NCBI GenBank assembly: GCA_051294375.1
Contig: CM119270.1
Span: 7,616,197-7,680,196, forward strand
DNA: 64,000 nt
Origin: Paraspadella gotoi
Taxonomy: Eukaryota; Chaetognatha
Direction: 5' to 3'
Shown: in pieces, positions 11,707-24,329 of the stretch
How positions within the stretch are numbered: the stretch's first letter is position 1
Layout: each line of letters starts with the position of its first letter
The notes under the pieces: model-generated
What the model was told of the DNA's origin: nothing
The model's database searches: none
What the model saw: the letters and a program-made list of their open reading frames with translations, nothing else
Position numbers and translations under genes: made by a program

Positions 11707-11795
11707 TCGAGTAACAACCTTGGCGGCTTTATGGATTAGGCGTTTCAATCATCGTAACGACTTCTCTCTCTCCCTGTGTTGTTTCTGTCGTTGGT

Positions 11796-12388
11796 GATCG
11801 GTGTGGATGACAAGCGATACAAAGAACAACACCAACAACAACAACAACAACAACGCCGACGAGAAAGTCTGAAAAAGAGAAGGGATCAAAAGAACCAAAG
11901 ACGAAATTAATTGTTTTTATTGACAGTTTCGTTGTGTGTTTAATTTTGTTAGCCTAATTTCCTAACAAAAATATTAAAACAAATAAAAAATAGAGAAGTG
12001 ACATGAGAGATTTAGACGAGAAGGGCGAAGATTGTTTCACGACCGAGAAAAATAAAACGATGAAAACATGAAAAAAAATAAAGAAAAAAAGAAAAAAAAT
12101 CATTAGAAACTGAGAAAATAATTACTTATGACTCTTCGCCGGAAATAGAGAAAAACCTTGTTTACGTCCATCTAAAAGTTTTTCAATAAAAAGGTTAGGA
12201 TAGAAAATTTATTTTTTTCTCTTTTTAGGCGATGATGAAATGATGAGGAAAGCTTTTTAGATTACATTATTTGATGACGCAATTATGCCTTATCTAGAAT
12301 CTTAGTACCTTTAAAGCTTTAAACCCTTCCACTTTGATGATTGCGGCAGCTAAGCAAAGAGGACCTCGACTCAGCAATATGGACAAAT
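11796..12388. other. AT-rich spacer with a short CAA tract
   Basis: A short CAA tract lies at about 11829-11853. The remainder is A-rich sequence with no recognisable element. Confidence 0.5.
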
Positions 12389-12399
12389 ACAACAACAAC

Positions 12400-12430
<31 letters not shown>

Positions 12431-12447
12431 AAACAACAACAACAATT
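12389..12447. repeat. (CAA)n trinucleotide tract
   Basis: About 19 CAA units with two slips. It reads as poly-Gln in one plus frame (within a 186-codon frame that is mostly gap), which gives no evidence of a gene. Confidence 0.93.
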
Positions 12448-12528
12448 GCAACGTCGAATTGACTTCACTCAACGTTTCGGTTGTACTCGCCGGACCGAGG
12501 CTATAAGGGGCGCCAGCCCAGTTTTACT

Positions 12529-12826
12529 CTCTCTCTCTCTCTCTCTCTCNNNNNNNNNNNNNNNNNNNNNNNNNNNNNNNNNNNNNNNNNNNNNNNNNNN
12601 NNNNNNNNNNNNNNNNNNNNNNNNNNNNNNNNNNNNNNNNNNNNNNNNNNNNNNNNNNNNNNNNNNNNNNNNNNNNNNNNNNNNNNNNNNNNNNNNNNNN
12701 NNNNNNNNNNNNNNNNNNNNNNNNNNNNNNNNNNNNNNNNNNNNNNNNNNNNNNNNNNNNNNNNNNNNNNNNNNNNNNNNNNNNNNNNNNNNNNNNNNNN
12801 NNNNNNNNNNNNNNNNNNNNNNNNNN
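12529..12826. repeat. (CT)n tract running into a 277-N gap
   Basis: CT repeats from 12529 lead straight into the gap (12550-12826), which emerges in the GGGTTAGGCT-type minisatellite. The gap probably hides an expanded microsatellite. Confidence 0.88.
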
Positions 12827-12833
12827 AGACTAG

Positions 12834-12919
12834 GGGGTAAGGCTCGTCTGTCGGCTGAGGATAGGGTTATGGCTAAGGGGTTAGGCTCGGCGGTCGGTTG
12901 AGGAAAGGGGTAAGGCTAA
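12834..12919. repeat. 43-bp minisatellite, two full units
   Basis: Two adjacent 43-bp units (12834-12876 and 12877-12919) share GGGGT.AGGCTCG, a TCGGYTGAGGA block and a closing GGCTAA. A partial third unit (GTGGTTAGGATATGGGTTA) follows. The array probably continues leftwards into the gap. The GGGTTA-like words look telomeric but the unit is not a telomere repeat. Confidence 0.85.
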
Positions 12920-12987
12920 GTGGTTAGGATATGGGTTACGAAACCGCAAAGCTGGGAAAAACAGCTAGGGAAACGCCGCACCGGCTG

Positions 12988-13244
12988 NNNNNNNNNNNNN
13001 NNNNNNNNNNNNNNNNNNNNNNNNNNNNNNNNNNNNNNNNNNNNNNNNNNNNNNNNNNNNNNNNNNNNNNNNNNNNNNNNNNNNNNNNNNNNNNNNNNNN
13101 NNNNNNNNNNNNNNNNNNNNNNNNNNNNNNNNNNNNNNNNNNNNNNNNNNNNNNNNNNNNNNNNNNNNNNNNNNNNNNNNNNNNNNNNNNNNNNNNNNNN
13201 NNNNNNNNNNNNNNNNNNNNNNNNNNNNNNNNNNNNNNNNNNNN
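12988..13244. other. Assembly gap (257 N)
   Basis: Flanked by GC-balanced sequence rich in GGCGAA and GGGAAA words. The right flank (13245-13350) shows loose repetition of a GTGGCAAAGGCGAA-like unit, so a minisatellite may be hidden. Confidence 0.9.
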
Positions 13245-14340
13245 GCAGGGGAAACGGCAAAAAGACTGGACGAGGGAAATGGCGAAATAAGGGAAGTGGC
13301 AAAGGCGAAGGACAAACAAAATGGCGGAAAGTGGCAGAGGCGAATGGTAAATAATATAGCGGTAGATAGCCAGAATTCAAAGAAAATAAATAAATTGATT
13401 GCAGTAGAAATGAAAAAGAAAGGTACAAAAACAAAAACAAAACATAAAAAAGAAGCAATTCAATAACGATTCTATTGAAGAAAGGAATTATAAAAAGGAA
13501 AAAGGAAAAACGGGAGCCAGGACACATAGCATGAAAATGAGGGGAAAAAATAGCAGGAAAATATGGAGATTAGGGCCAAAGATATTCTGTATCGAAAACC
13601 GATGGTTCTTCCTCTCCGAGTTATTCTGGAGTCATTGGAAAAAAAAAACATTTTGGCGCTCGGGCCCGGTTGACAAATAACCATAACAACGCCAAAGTAA
13701 AAAAATATACAATGACAACGACATTTAACTAGCGACGACAACAACATCAGCACAACATCAGCACAACATCAACAATTCCCTGCAAGCAACACTAGCAACA
13801 GCCAAAAACGGCTAGGACGAAACCAGTTGGTACTAGAAGCCAACGACTCCCTGCTCTATCGGCGCCGCAAGGAATTCAAAATGGCGGCGAAAACTGATAT
13901 CAAGTTAAAAAAAAATAATGAGGATAGACCCTAAATAGTGACGCATGTCGCCTGACAGCCTTTGATCCCGAGTGAAGGGCACGCTCTTCTTTCATTCGCC
14001 TTTCAGTCTTTGAACCGAGTGTGACTTACTTGTGACTCGTGACTTTTATGTGATAGGACGGCAAAAGAAAAAGTTTGACGGCAAAAATATTAATGTAATG
14101 TTATTAACCTCATAACATTCAATCTAATAATTAACTAAACTTTCAAACTTTCAAAATTGTCTTTAAGGCCACGCTGCTTCAGTCTGGAAAGGAAAAAATT
14201 TCTCTACCGTTTGTTGATCTTTTTTTTTAAGTAAAAAAATTTTTCCTTTTTTTTTCTCCACTAAATTCGATTCATTGATCTTCGTTTACTTTTCCCTCGA
14301 AACTTTCTCTCTTTTCGCTTCCCTTCTTTTTCTTTGCTTT
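13245..14340. other. Unclassified sequence with short direct repeats
   Basis: CACAACATCAG repeats three times at about 13741-13775. A 26-base word (CGCCTGACAGCCTTTGATCC at its core, 13949-13974) is repeated imperfectly 48 bases later (13997-14021). The minus frames at 12916-13527 and 13472-13753 are hydrophobic and low complexity. No gene is supported. Confidence 0.5.
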
Positions 14341-14694
14341 CCCGATTCCTCTCTCTCTCTCTCACTCTCTCTCTCTCTTTCTCTACTGAGGGTCTCGTTT
14401 CCATCCTCGTTGGTCTGTGTAATTTTTCTCCATTTAGGAAACCCCGCGTCCGCTAAGTTGGAAGAAAAAAGCTAATACCTCCAACCCACTCTTTCTCTCT
14501 CTCTCTCTCAGTCCCTCTATCGGTCTCTCTCAGTGCTTCTCTTCTCTCTCTCTCAGTCATCACATCTCTCATCATCTCTCTCCTGTTCTCTTCTTTCTTC
14601 ATTCACTATATTTCATGTAATTCATTTTCCCCCTCCTCTTACGTCAAACGTTGATTTCACAATTTTCACTTTGAATCTCGTTGAAACTTACTCT
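14341..14694. repeat. Pyrimidine-rich CT region
   Basis: Short CT runs (around 14351-14386, 14491-14515 and 14541-14580) are separated by unique pyrimidine-rich sequence. The 155-codon Phe/Ser frame starting at 14533 is a repeat shadow. Confidence 0.7.
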
Positions 14695-14935
14695 TTCCTT
14701 TTTTTCTTTCTTTCATTCATTCCTTCTTTTCTTTCCTTTTTTCTTTCTTTCTTTCATTCCTTCTTTTCTTTCCTTTTTTCTTTCTTTCATTCATTCCTTC
14801 TTTCTTCTTTCATTCATTCCTTCCTTTTTTTTTCTTTCATTCATTCCTTCTTTTCTTTCCTTTTTTTTCTTTCTTTTGTTCATTTCTTCTTTCTTTTCCT
14901 TCTTTTCTTTTTAAGCCTCATTCAGACTTTTCTTC
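14695..14935. repeat. TTTC/ATTC minisatellite, ~37-bp unit
   Basis: Units of TTTCTTTCATTCATTCCTTC followed by TTTTCTTTCC recur about six times with length slips. Confidence 0.8.
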
Positions 14936-15487
14936 TTTTTTCAATCACCTTTTTTTTCTTATGTATTTTCCTCTTTTTTTTTCAATCTTTCTTTTTGTAG
15001 TATTTCCTTTTTTAACGCTAATTGTATCTTTTTTTTTTAAGTAACGACCTACGACTTTTGAAGTTTCTTTCTTAATCGAGTCATTTTGTGTCGTTTCTGC
15101 TTCTCTCTTCGATTTTTTTCTCTGATAGTAATTCCCATTTTCTTCTTTTAAAATTTTTTTCCCTACTTTTCTTTACACCTTTTATTTCTCTTTTCTTTCG
15201 AACTCCTTCACTTCTTCTCTTTTTTTTTTCTAATTTTCCTCTCCGTTCCATCCATTCTCCCTTTTAACCTTATTTTTCTTTAAATTTCCTTCATTTTCAT
15301 CCTTAATTCCATTAGCATCTCCCTTTTTCTTTCCTCCCCAAACCTCCCACCTTTCCTTTCCTCCTCTGAAAAGAAAAACCATTAAAAACGGTAATCTTCA
15401 AACGAGGCATTAAACTTCGTCCATTGACCGAATTAATAATCCAAGGAAACGAGAAAATTTCCCCCCCCCCGGTCGTCTTTTTCGTAG
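14936..15487. other. Pyrimidine-rich spacer
   Basis: T-rich sequence with scattered TTTC words and no feature I can name. Confidence 0.5.
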
Positions 15488-15526
15488 CCGTCGTCGTCGT
15501 CGTCGTCGTCGTCTTTTTCGTAGCCG

Positions 15527-15561
<35 letters not shown>

Positions 15562-15600
15562 TTTTTCGTCCTCGGAGCAACCGTCGTCATCGTCGTCTTC
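15488..15600. repeat. (TCG)n tract with CTTTTTCGTAGCCG interruptions
   Basis: TCG triplets are interrupted by CTTTTTCGTAGCCG-like words, giving a compound repeat. Read as poly-Val on plus and Thr-rich on minus in long but meaningless frames. Confidence 0.9.
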
Positions 15601-15787
15601 GACGTAGTCCGTGTTACCGTCATCTTAGTAGTCATGCGCAATGTCATCAATGTAGTTTTATCATTGTCAATGTGTTTGTCGTTGTAGACTTTGCACTTGG
15701 CATTTGCGTCGATTAATTAGAATTCAACTTCGCGAATGTCCTCGGCACTGTCAACCTCGAAGTTGCAGTCATTTTCGTAGGTATCAT

Positions 15788-15828
15788 CGTCTTCGTCGTC
15801 GTCGTCGTCGTCGTCGTCGTCATCTTCG
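15788..15828. repeat. (TCG)n tract
   Basis: About twelve TCG units bounded by TCTTCG words. It is the second of several TCG/CGA tracts in the window. Confidence 0.9.
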
Positions 15829-15928
15829 TTGTCCTCGACCTTTTCGCTAACTTACCAATTTCGGTCGACCTTTCCAAGGGCGGAAGGGAAACAGAAAAGG
15901 GTTACAGCAAAAGACGAAAAGCAGTGCG

Positions 15929-16673
<745 letters not shown>

Positions 16674-16970
16674 GAGTCTATTCTCTCTCTCTCTCTCTCT
16701 NNNNNNNNNNNNNNNNNNNNNNNNNNNNNNNNNNNNNNNNNNNNNNNNNNNNNNNNNNNNNNNNNNNNNNNNNNNNNNNNNNNNNNNNNNNNNNNNNNNN
16801 NNNNNNNNNNNNNNNNNNNNNNNNNNNNNNNNNNNNNNNNNNNNNNNNNNNNNNNNNNNNNNNNNNNNNNNNNNNNNNNNNNNNNNNNNNNNNNNNNNNN
16901 NNNNNNNNNNNNNNNNNNNNNNNNNNNNNNNNNNNNNNNNNNNNNNNNNNNNNNNNNNNNAAAAAAAAAA
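16674..16970. repeat. (CT)n tract running into a 260-N gap
   Basis: CT repeats enter the gap (16701-16960) and poly-A leaves it, so two low-complexity stretches meet inside missing sequence. Confidence 0.88.
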
Positions 16971-18405
<1,435 letters not shown>

Positions 18406-18761
18406 NNNNNNNNNNNNNNNNNNNNNNNNNNNNNNNNNNNNNNNNNNNNNNNNNNNNNNNNNNNNNNNNNNNNNNNNNNNNNNNNNNNNNNNNNNNNNNN
18501 NNNNNNNNNNNNNNNNNNNNNNNNNNNNNNNNNNNNNNNNNNNNNNNNNNNNNNNNNNNNNNNNNNNNNNNNNNNNNNNNNNNNNNNNNNNNNNNNNNNN
18601 NNNNNNNNNNNNNNNNNNNNNNNNNNNNNNNNNNNNNNNNNNNNNNNNNNNNNNNNNNNNNNNNNNNNNNNNNNNNNNNNNNNNNNNNNNNNNNNNNNNN
18701 NNNNNNNNNNNNNNNNNNNNNNNNNNNNNNNNNNNNNGAGAGAGAGAGAGAGAGAGAGAGA
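18406..18761. repeat. 332-N gap ending in (GA)n
   Basis: The gap (18406-18737) opens after a GGGAGA/A-rich run and closes inside GA repeats. It probably conceals an expanded GA tract. Confidence 0.88.
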
Positions 18762-19017
18762 TAGAAACCGTTCCCCTTAAAATGTTTGTTTTGAAACTGA
18801 ATATTTCCTCTCTGGTCTTTTCTTTTTTCTTTTTTCTATTTTTTTTCCTTCTTTCCTTCTTAATTTTTTATTTTCTTTGTCTTTTTTTTATTTCTATTTT
18901 CTGCTTCTTTCTTTTTCACCCTTTTCTCCATTCTTTCTATTCTTTCTTGATCTTGTGTTTTTCTAAGGACGACGTTGTTCTAGTTATGAATACGCCGAAG
19001 GGAGAATTTCTTCTGCC

Positions 19018-19064
<47 letters not shown>

Positions 19065-19769
19065 CGTCGTCTTTCGCTCGAGAGAACATACTTTACATAA
19101 TAGAAAAATACTGGAAGTCTTTAGAAAAAAAAAATTCTCCATTGAATCATAAATTTTATGGGCGATAAAAGACGGACATTTTAAAACTCTTTTTGCACGA
19201 ATCTGAGGAAACTCTTAGAGCCTTATCAAACTTTTCAACTTTATGTACATATGTGTTGGTTATGTTTTTGTGCAAAACATACAATAGACTGTTAACTAGA
19301 TATTTTTTTCTTTTTACATTTGCCTATATTATTCTATATTAAAAATCAATTTTTTTTTACATTCTCTACACATCATGGTGACGTCGTTAATTGGGAGCAT
19401 AGTATTACATTGATAAATTTACATTCACATTTAATTTACTTGGACTAAATGACTCGGGAAAAAAATAAATAAAAATTGTCTCTCAAAAACTCGAAATGTT
19501 TACGGCGCCTATTTTTAACGTGATTGTCAATCGCATTCACACCGAATAAATCGTCATTTTCCCCGCGCCACATTCGCAATCATTTTTTCACATTCACCAC
19601 CAGCACCTCCTACTACCCCGAGATCCCCCTCCCCTCCCCGACATCCCCGTCATCGTCACGCATCTCACGCGTTCACCGTGGAAACCTCGTGAAACGGTTT
19701 CACGATTCGCCTTTTGTTCCTTTGTTTCGCGGCGGAATACGGTTTAACTGTAAAGAAGTACAGATTAGG
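18762..19769. other. T-rich sequence with a CT tract
   Basis: T-rich 18800-18960, (CT)n at 19023-19058, then AT-rich unique sequence to 19500 and a C-rich patch at 19560-19650. No gene is supported. Confidence 0.5.
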
Positions 19770-19951
19770 NNNNNNNNNNNNNNNNNNNNNNNNNNNNNNN
19801 NNNNNNNNNNNNNNNNNNNNNNNNNNNNNNNNNNNNNNNNNNNNNNNNNNNNNNNNNNNNNNNNNNNNNNNNNNNNNNNNNNNNNNNNNNNNNNNNNNNN
19901 NNNNNNNNNNNNNNNNNNNNNNNNNNNNNNNNNNNNNNNNNNNNNNNNNNN
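19770..19951. other. Assembly gap (182 N)
   Basis: The gap closes at a poly-A run followed by GA-rich sequence. The contents are unknown. Confidence 0.93.
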
Positions 19952-20039
19952 AAAAAAAGAGAAGAGATCCTCTCTTAAAGGCACGACGAGAATTTTGTGC
20001 CAGATGCACAAACAATCAAACGCCTAGGGCCAGAGAAGA

Positions 20040-20087
20040 GAGGAGAGAGAGAAGAAAGAGAGGAGAGAAGAGAGAGAGAGAGGAGAG

Positions 20088-20121
<34 letters not shown>
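20040..20121. repeat. (GA)n imperfect microsatellite
   Basis: GA with GAA and GGA slips, becoming perfect at the right end. Confidence 0.92.
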
Positions 20122-20123
<2 letters not shown>

Positions 20124-20551
20124 TTAACAGGGATTTTTTCCTGTCGGACAGCAGAGAAAAGGACATCGGATCCGAACTTTTTGTTCGCCTTTTTCTCGTA
20201 ACAACAATCGATGCTCCTTATGCCCGTTTTTCCTTCTCATTGATCTCTCATTCTTTTTTTTTTTTGCTCTTTCTCTCTCTCTGTGTCTTTCTCCCTCTCT
20301 CTCTCTCTCTTTCATTATATCTCTCCTTTTCCCATCTTTTTCTTCTCCTCTTTCCCCCTACTTTTCTTGTTCACCCTTCAATTCGTTTTTTTTCTTTCGT
20401 TTTCTTTTCGTCTGTCCATCTATTTATCATATCTTCTGCCAGAAAGAAGCTCTTTCAAACGCTCAGTCAGTCTGCTTTTTCTGTTGTTACAGCCATCTCT
20501 CGGAACTTGTATCTTTTATGTTTAGTTTAACTGTTTGTCAATGTCTGTATG

Positions 20552-20585
<34 letters not shown>

Positions 20586-21195
20586 GCCGCTTCTTTGTCG
20601 CGAATTTATAGCTCGACATCACGTTTTACAGTTTTCCCCAGAGTCGCTTGACGTTCGCCTCGTTGAAAGGAGAGAATGGATGAGAAGAGAAAGAAAAAGG
20701 GGAAAGAAAGATAGGAGGATAGATAGAGTGGATAGAGGAGGGAATAGTACAGATGGAAAGAATAGATACGTTCGATAAATAAAGTAGGTGGTGAGTTAGG
20801 ATAAGGTTTGACGAAAGGATAAGAATAGAAGGATGAACTCAGAACGGCTTCAGATCGAGGTTCTGCTTCTGAACGAGGTTCGGAGAAAGAGAAATCATAA
20901 GAGAGAAAACTGAAGGTGGAAAGAATTGTAAAAACAAGCAAATATATGAGCGGGATAATATATATTTAAGCTTGTTAAATTTTGTATTTAACTGTTATAT
21001 AAAATAATAAAAAATATGTTCGATTGATATAAAAGTCAACGGAAATCGAAATTAATCTTTTTTTTTTTGGAAATCAAATCTTCGTCGGTAGCTAATTAAA
21101 ACTTTCTCTGCAGAAAAAACCTATCTCTCTCTCTCTCTCCCTCTCTCTCTTTCTCTTTTTCTGATATATACTTAAATATACACTTCATTGATAGG
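20122..21195. other. Pyrimidine-rich then AT-rich sequence
   Basis: CT-rich patches at 20270-20310 and 20550-20585, a purine run at 20670-20760 (GATAGA words), then AT-rich sequence. The overlapping Phe/Ser and Arg/Glu frames have no domain. Confidence 0.5.
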
Positions 21196-21391
21196 GAAGC
21201 CAGGTACTCTGGGAGTGAATAAACGAGACTGTGAGAGAGTCTTGATTGAAAGCTTGCAGGGACCTGCTATGTCTTTATCTTGTAAGAGTGATGGAGGCCT
21301 TAAACCACCAAAGCCTGTCCAAAGTCAGGGGCAAGATAGCTTATTTATTAAATGAATGGATATTTATTATATTGGTTGTACCAATTTCATA
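21196..21391 (+). repeat. Dispersed repeat, copy 3
   Basis: An independent copy of the unit at 5205-5417: GGAGTGAATAAACGAGACTG, GGGACCTGCTATGTC, GTGATGGAGGCCTTAAACC, CAAGATAGCTTATTTATTAA and closing ACCAATTTCATAA. The flanks differ completely from copies 1 and 2, which shows the unit is a genuine dispersed family of about 190 bp. No target-site duplication could be identified by eye. Confidence 0.8.
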
Positions 21392-21432
21392 AAAAAACTA
21401 AAGCATATCATGATTCGTATAGAGAGAGTGTG

Positions 21433-21607
21433 NNNNNNNNNNNNNNNNNNNNNNNNNNNNNNNNNNNNNNNNNNNNNNNNNNNNNNNNNNNNNNNNNNNN
21501 NNNNNNNNNNNNNNNNNNNNNNNNNNNNNNNNNNNNNNNNNNNNNNNNNNNNNNNNNNNNNNNNNNNNNNNNNNNNNNNNNNNNNNNNNNNNNNCTCTCT
21601 CTCTCTC
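21433..21607. repeat. 162-N gap ending in (CT)n
   Basis: GAGAGAGTGTG enters the gap (21433-21594) and CT repeats leave it, so the strand bias changes inside the gap. Confidence 0.85.
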
Positions 21608-21866
21608 ATTTCGAAATGTCACTCTTCCGAAATTTTGCACCAAAATTGACGTAATTAAAAAAAAAAATTATTTCCTTTGACGTCAAACGTCGGCGACGAA
21701 GTTGGATGACGGACGACGTCGACCTCAAAATTGAAACATTTCTGTCGCGGAAAGTGAGCAGAGAAAAATTGTGGAATTGGAAAATAAGCATATTTTATAT
21801 TTACTTCCATTCAATGATTGCCTACCCGTTAGACTATTTCACATACTCGCTATTCCTTCCTTCAAA

Positions 21867-22048
21867 NNNNNNNNNNNNNNNNNNNNNNNNNNNNNNNNNN
21901 NNNNNNNNNNNNNNNNNNNNNNNNNNNNNNNNNNNNNNNNNNNNNNNNNNNNNNNNNNNNNNNNNNNNNNNNNNNNNNNNNNNNNNNNNNNNNNNNNNNN
22001 NNNNNNNNNNNNNNNNNNNNNNNNNNNNNNNNNNNNNNNNNNNNNNNN
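21867..22048. other. Assembly gap (182 N)
   Basis: The right flank (22049-22180) is TTC/CTC-rich pyrimidine sequence. The gap length equals that at 19770, but the flanks differ. Confidence 0.93.
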
Positions 22049-22393
22049 TTTCATTTCTCCCTCTTTTTTATTATCTTTCTTTTTCTTTATTTTCTCTTCT
22101 CTTCTTTTTCTTCTTGTTCCTCCTATTCTTCTTCTCTCCTCCTCCTTCTCCCTCCTCTCTTCCTCCTTTCCTTTCACCGACCGGAAACGAACAAAAAAAA
22201 TCTTTTATTTTCTCTCCTTTTCGATGGAATCGATTTTTCGCCAGATTCACAGATTCACGGATTCACACATTGATTACCCGAGATTTTCACGTCGACCTCG
22301 CGCCTTACCCGAATTTCTCACCCTTCGTGCGCCCCACCTCTTTTTTCTTAGTCGGTAACCCTTAGCACATTTTTAGCTCTTTTCTTTCATTCT

Positions 22394-22511
22394 TTCTTTC
22401 TTTCTTTCTTTCTTTCTNNNNNNNNNNNNNNNNNNNNNNNNNNNNNNNNNNNNNNNNNNNNNNNNNNNNNNNNNNNNNNNNNNNNNNNNNNNNNNNNNNN
22501 NNNNNNNNNNN

Positions 22512-22544
<33 letters not shown>
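22394..22544. repeat. (TTTC)n tract containing a 94-N gap
   Basis: TTTC repeats on both sides of 22418-22511, in the same phase and orientation. This is a tetranucleotide array that the assembly could not close. Confidence 0.93.
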
Positions 22545-22545
<1 letters not shown>

Positions 22546-22960
22546 CTCAACACCTCTGATAAGTTTACAAGAACTTCGGTTAAACATTGCCTTGTTTTCT
22601 TGTTCTATAATTCTTTAAAATTTTGTTTGAAATTCCTAATATTTCTTATATTTTAAACTTGTTTCTTCTATAATTTTTCCCTCTCTCTTTTCTCTTTCAT
22701 TTTTCTTTTTACCTTTCATTCTTCTTTTCATCCCTTCTGCTTTTGTTATCCTTTGTTTCCGCGCGACACAAAAATCCATGTACAAAGACACGTAAAGAAA
22801 AAAAGAAAGAAAAAGAAAAGAAAGAAAGAAAGAAAGGAATTTTTCGCGGGCCTTTTTTTTTTTTGATCGATGTTATCTTCGTGGATGACCCGGCACAATT
22901 AGTCGTCCTCATTTTTCTCGACTCTTAGTCATCGTCGTCGTATTTCGAGGTCTAGCCTCT
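22545..22960. other. AT-rich spacer with a GAAA run
   Basis: GAAA units at about 22796-22838. No gene is supported. Confidence 0.5.
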
Positions 22961-23174
22961 NNNNNNNNNNNNNNNNNNNNNNNNNNNNNNNNNNNNNNNN
23001 NNNNNNNNNNNNNNNNNNNNNNNNNNNNNNNNNNNNNNNNNNNNNNNNNNNNNNNNNNNNNNNNNNNNNNNNNNNNNNNNNNNNNNNNNNNNNNNNNNNN
23101 NNNNNNNNNNNNNNNNNNNNNNNNNNNNNNNNNNNNNNNNNNNNNNNNNNNNNNNNNNNNNNNNNNNNNNNNNN
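22961..23174. other. Assembly gap (214 N)
   Basis: Left flank is TCG-rich, right flank is GC-rich with a G9 run (23193). The contents are unknown. Confidence 0.93.
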
Positions 23175-23394
23175 GGAGAGACGGCCGAAACGGGGGGGGG
23201 GTGAGGGATGGAAATACAAGGGTACACAAATCGGGGTCTTTGAAGGAAACGGGGGTGAGGCTATAGGGGGGGGCGGTTGAAAGCGGCGACGATAAGAACT
23301 TGTAACTTTCGAATCGGTATTATAGTCGTCGTCGTCGTTGTCTTCCTCGTAATTGGGGGGCGACGTCATTATTACGGACCGTGTCTGCTACGGT

Positions 23395-23500
23395 CATTCT
23401 CGTCCGTCACGGTGGTCAAGGTCGTTGTCACGGTGGTCGTTGTCACGGTGGTCGTTGTCACGGTGGTCACGGTCGTCACGTCACTTCACTTTCTTCGTCA
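23395..23500. repeat. 18-bp minisatellite (GTCACGGTGGTCGTTGTC)
   Basis: GTCACGGTGGTC followed by GTTGTC or similar repeats about four to five times, reading as Val-rich in one frame. It lies beside TCG triplets at 23325-23345. Confidence 0.8.
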
Positions 23501-23639
23501 CGGTCATGTAACTTTAATCATTACTTTCAGTAGCGTTTTTCTCTAATAGTATAACAATATAACATTTAGTTAATTAAGTAATAATAAAACAATGATGGAA
23601 TCGTCGCCAAAGAATAGAGTTCGGATAAGGAAATGGAAA

Positions 23640-23750
23640 GAAATGAACTTGGAACCGGGATTGAGGATTTTCCGGAGACCCAAGGGGTCAAGAGGTCAAG
23701 AGCTTATGGCTTTACTCAATGAGCCACAGGGTCATGCTTACAGGCGAGGT
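23640..23750 (-). mobile_element. tRNA-like (SINE-type) head
   Basis: On the minus strand a D-arm-like GTGGCTCATTGAGTAAAGCC (GGCT/AGCC stem, A-box) is followed about 40 nt later by ATCCCGGTTCCAAGTTC, a B-box-like element. The plus-strand words are GAGCCACAGG (23721) and GGAACCGGG (23651). The arrangement is typical of a tRNA-derived SINE head. A 68-codon plus frame covers the same bases and is probably incidental. Confidence 0.4.
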
Positions 23751-23817
23751 GAACTTGACACGAATAACAATAAATCTCACTACTTTCCGACATCGTGACC
23801 AATGAGATTCCCGTTCG

Positions 23818-24012
23818 ATGCCTGGAATTTTCTTCAAACGTCGACACAAATCGTTTATCATCGATTCTGAGGAGACGTTGGACGCGATGATCGTTGAAGT
23901 TGTGACGGACGAAGACCAAAAAAGAAGCGACGTTGATGAAGACCGAACACAGAAAGGATTTTTGGTAAGGATTCGTTCCACCTTTTTTAACGATTCCTCT
24001 TCGGAGTATTGA
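23818..24012 (+). other. Weak exon-like open frame
   Basis: A plus frame opens at an ATG and encodes an acidic-to-mixed 49-codon stretch (Glu/Asp-rich centre) that ends exactly, in phase, at a consensus-like donor TTG|GTAAGG (GT at 23965). No family is recognised, no strong polypyrimidine acceptor is visible upstream, and a 107-codon minus frame overlaps. It is offered as a candidate exon only. Confidence 0.13.
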
Positions 24013-24329
24013 CTTACCAATTTATACTCGCTCACCCGCTGAGTTTTTTTCGCTTATTCGCTCCCTTTCTCACCCACCCGATAATTTTCCTCTTCATTTT
24101 TTTTCATTTACCTAAAGACTTCCTTTCCTTACCCACCTGCCAGCCCCTTTTTACTAAATACAAATTCTTTCCCCGACCCACCCGAGTCTGCTGCTTATCC
24201 ACTCGCTCTCTTTCACTCACCCAGCCGCTTGTGCCCTCACTCCGAACCTACCCGAAGCAGCTTCGTTCGAAATCAAACGACTTTTTAAACGATTCGTGAC
24301 GAGAAGAAACATTCGAGGGGATTCACTGT
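24013..24329. other. Unclassified pyrimidine-rich sequence
   Basis: CACCC and CTTT-rich sequence with loose repetition of CTCACCCAC-like words. No gene is supported. Confidence 0.45.

Larger units (their letters stand above)
8864..11795. other. Tandem locus duplication 1, right copy
   Basis: Counterpart of 5285-8862 with far fewer apparent insertions, but broken by a 25-N gap (9972-9996) and a 164-N gap (11516-11679). The left copy carries about 130 bases where the 25-N gap sits. There is no supported gene; purine-rich 10560-10830 and pyrimidine-rich 11150-11420 correspond to the low-complexity parts of the left copy. Confidence 0.85.

Noticed and set aside
5205-11795. A genuine recent segmental duplication
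   Set aside because: Not excluded, but one copy is insertion-rich and the other gapped, which fits read-based gap filling better.
14533-15000. 155-codon hydrophobic frame resembling a membrane protein
   Set aside because: Phe/Ser/Leu content comes from TTTC/TTCC minisatellite units.
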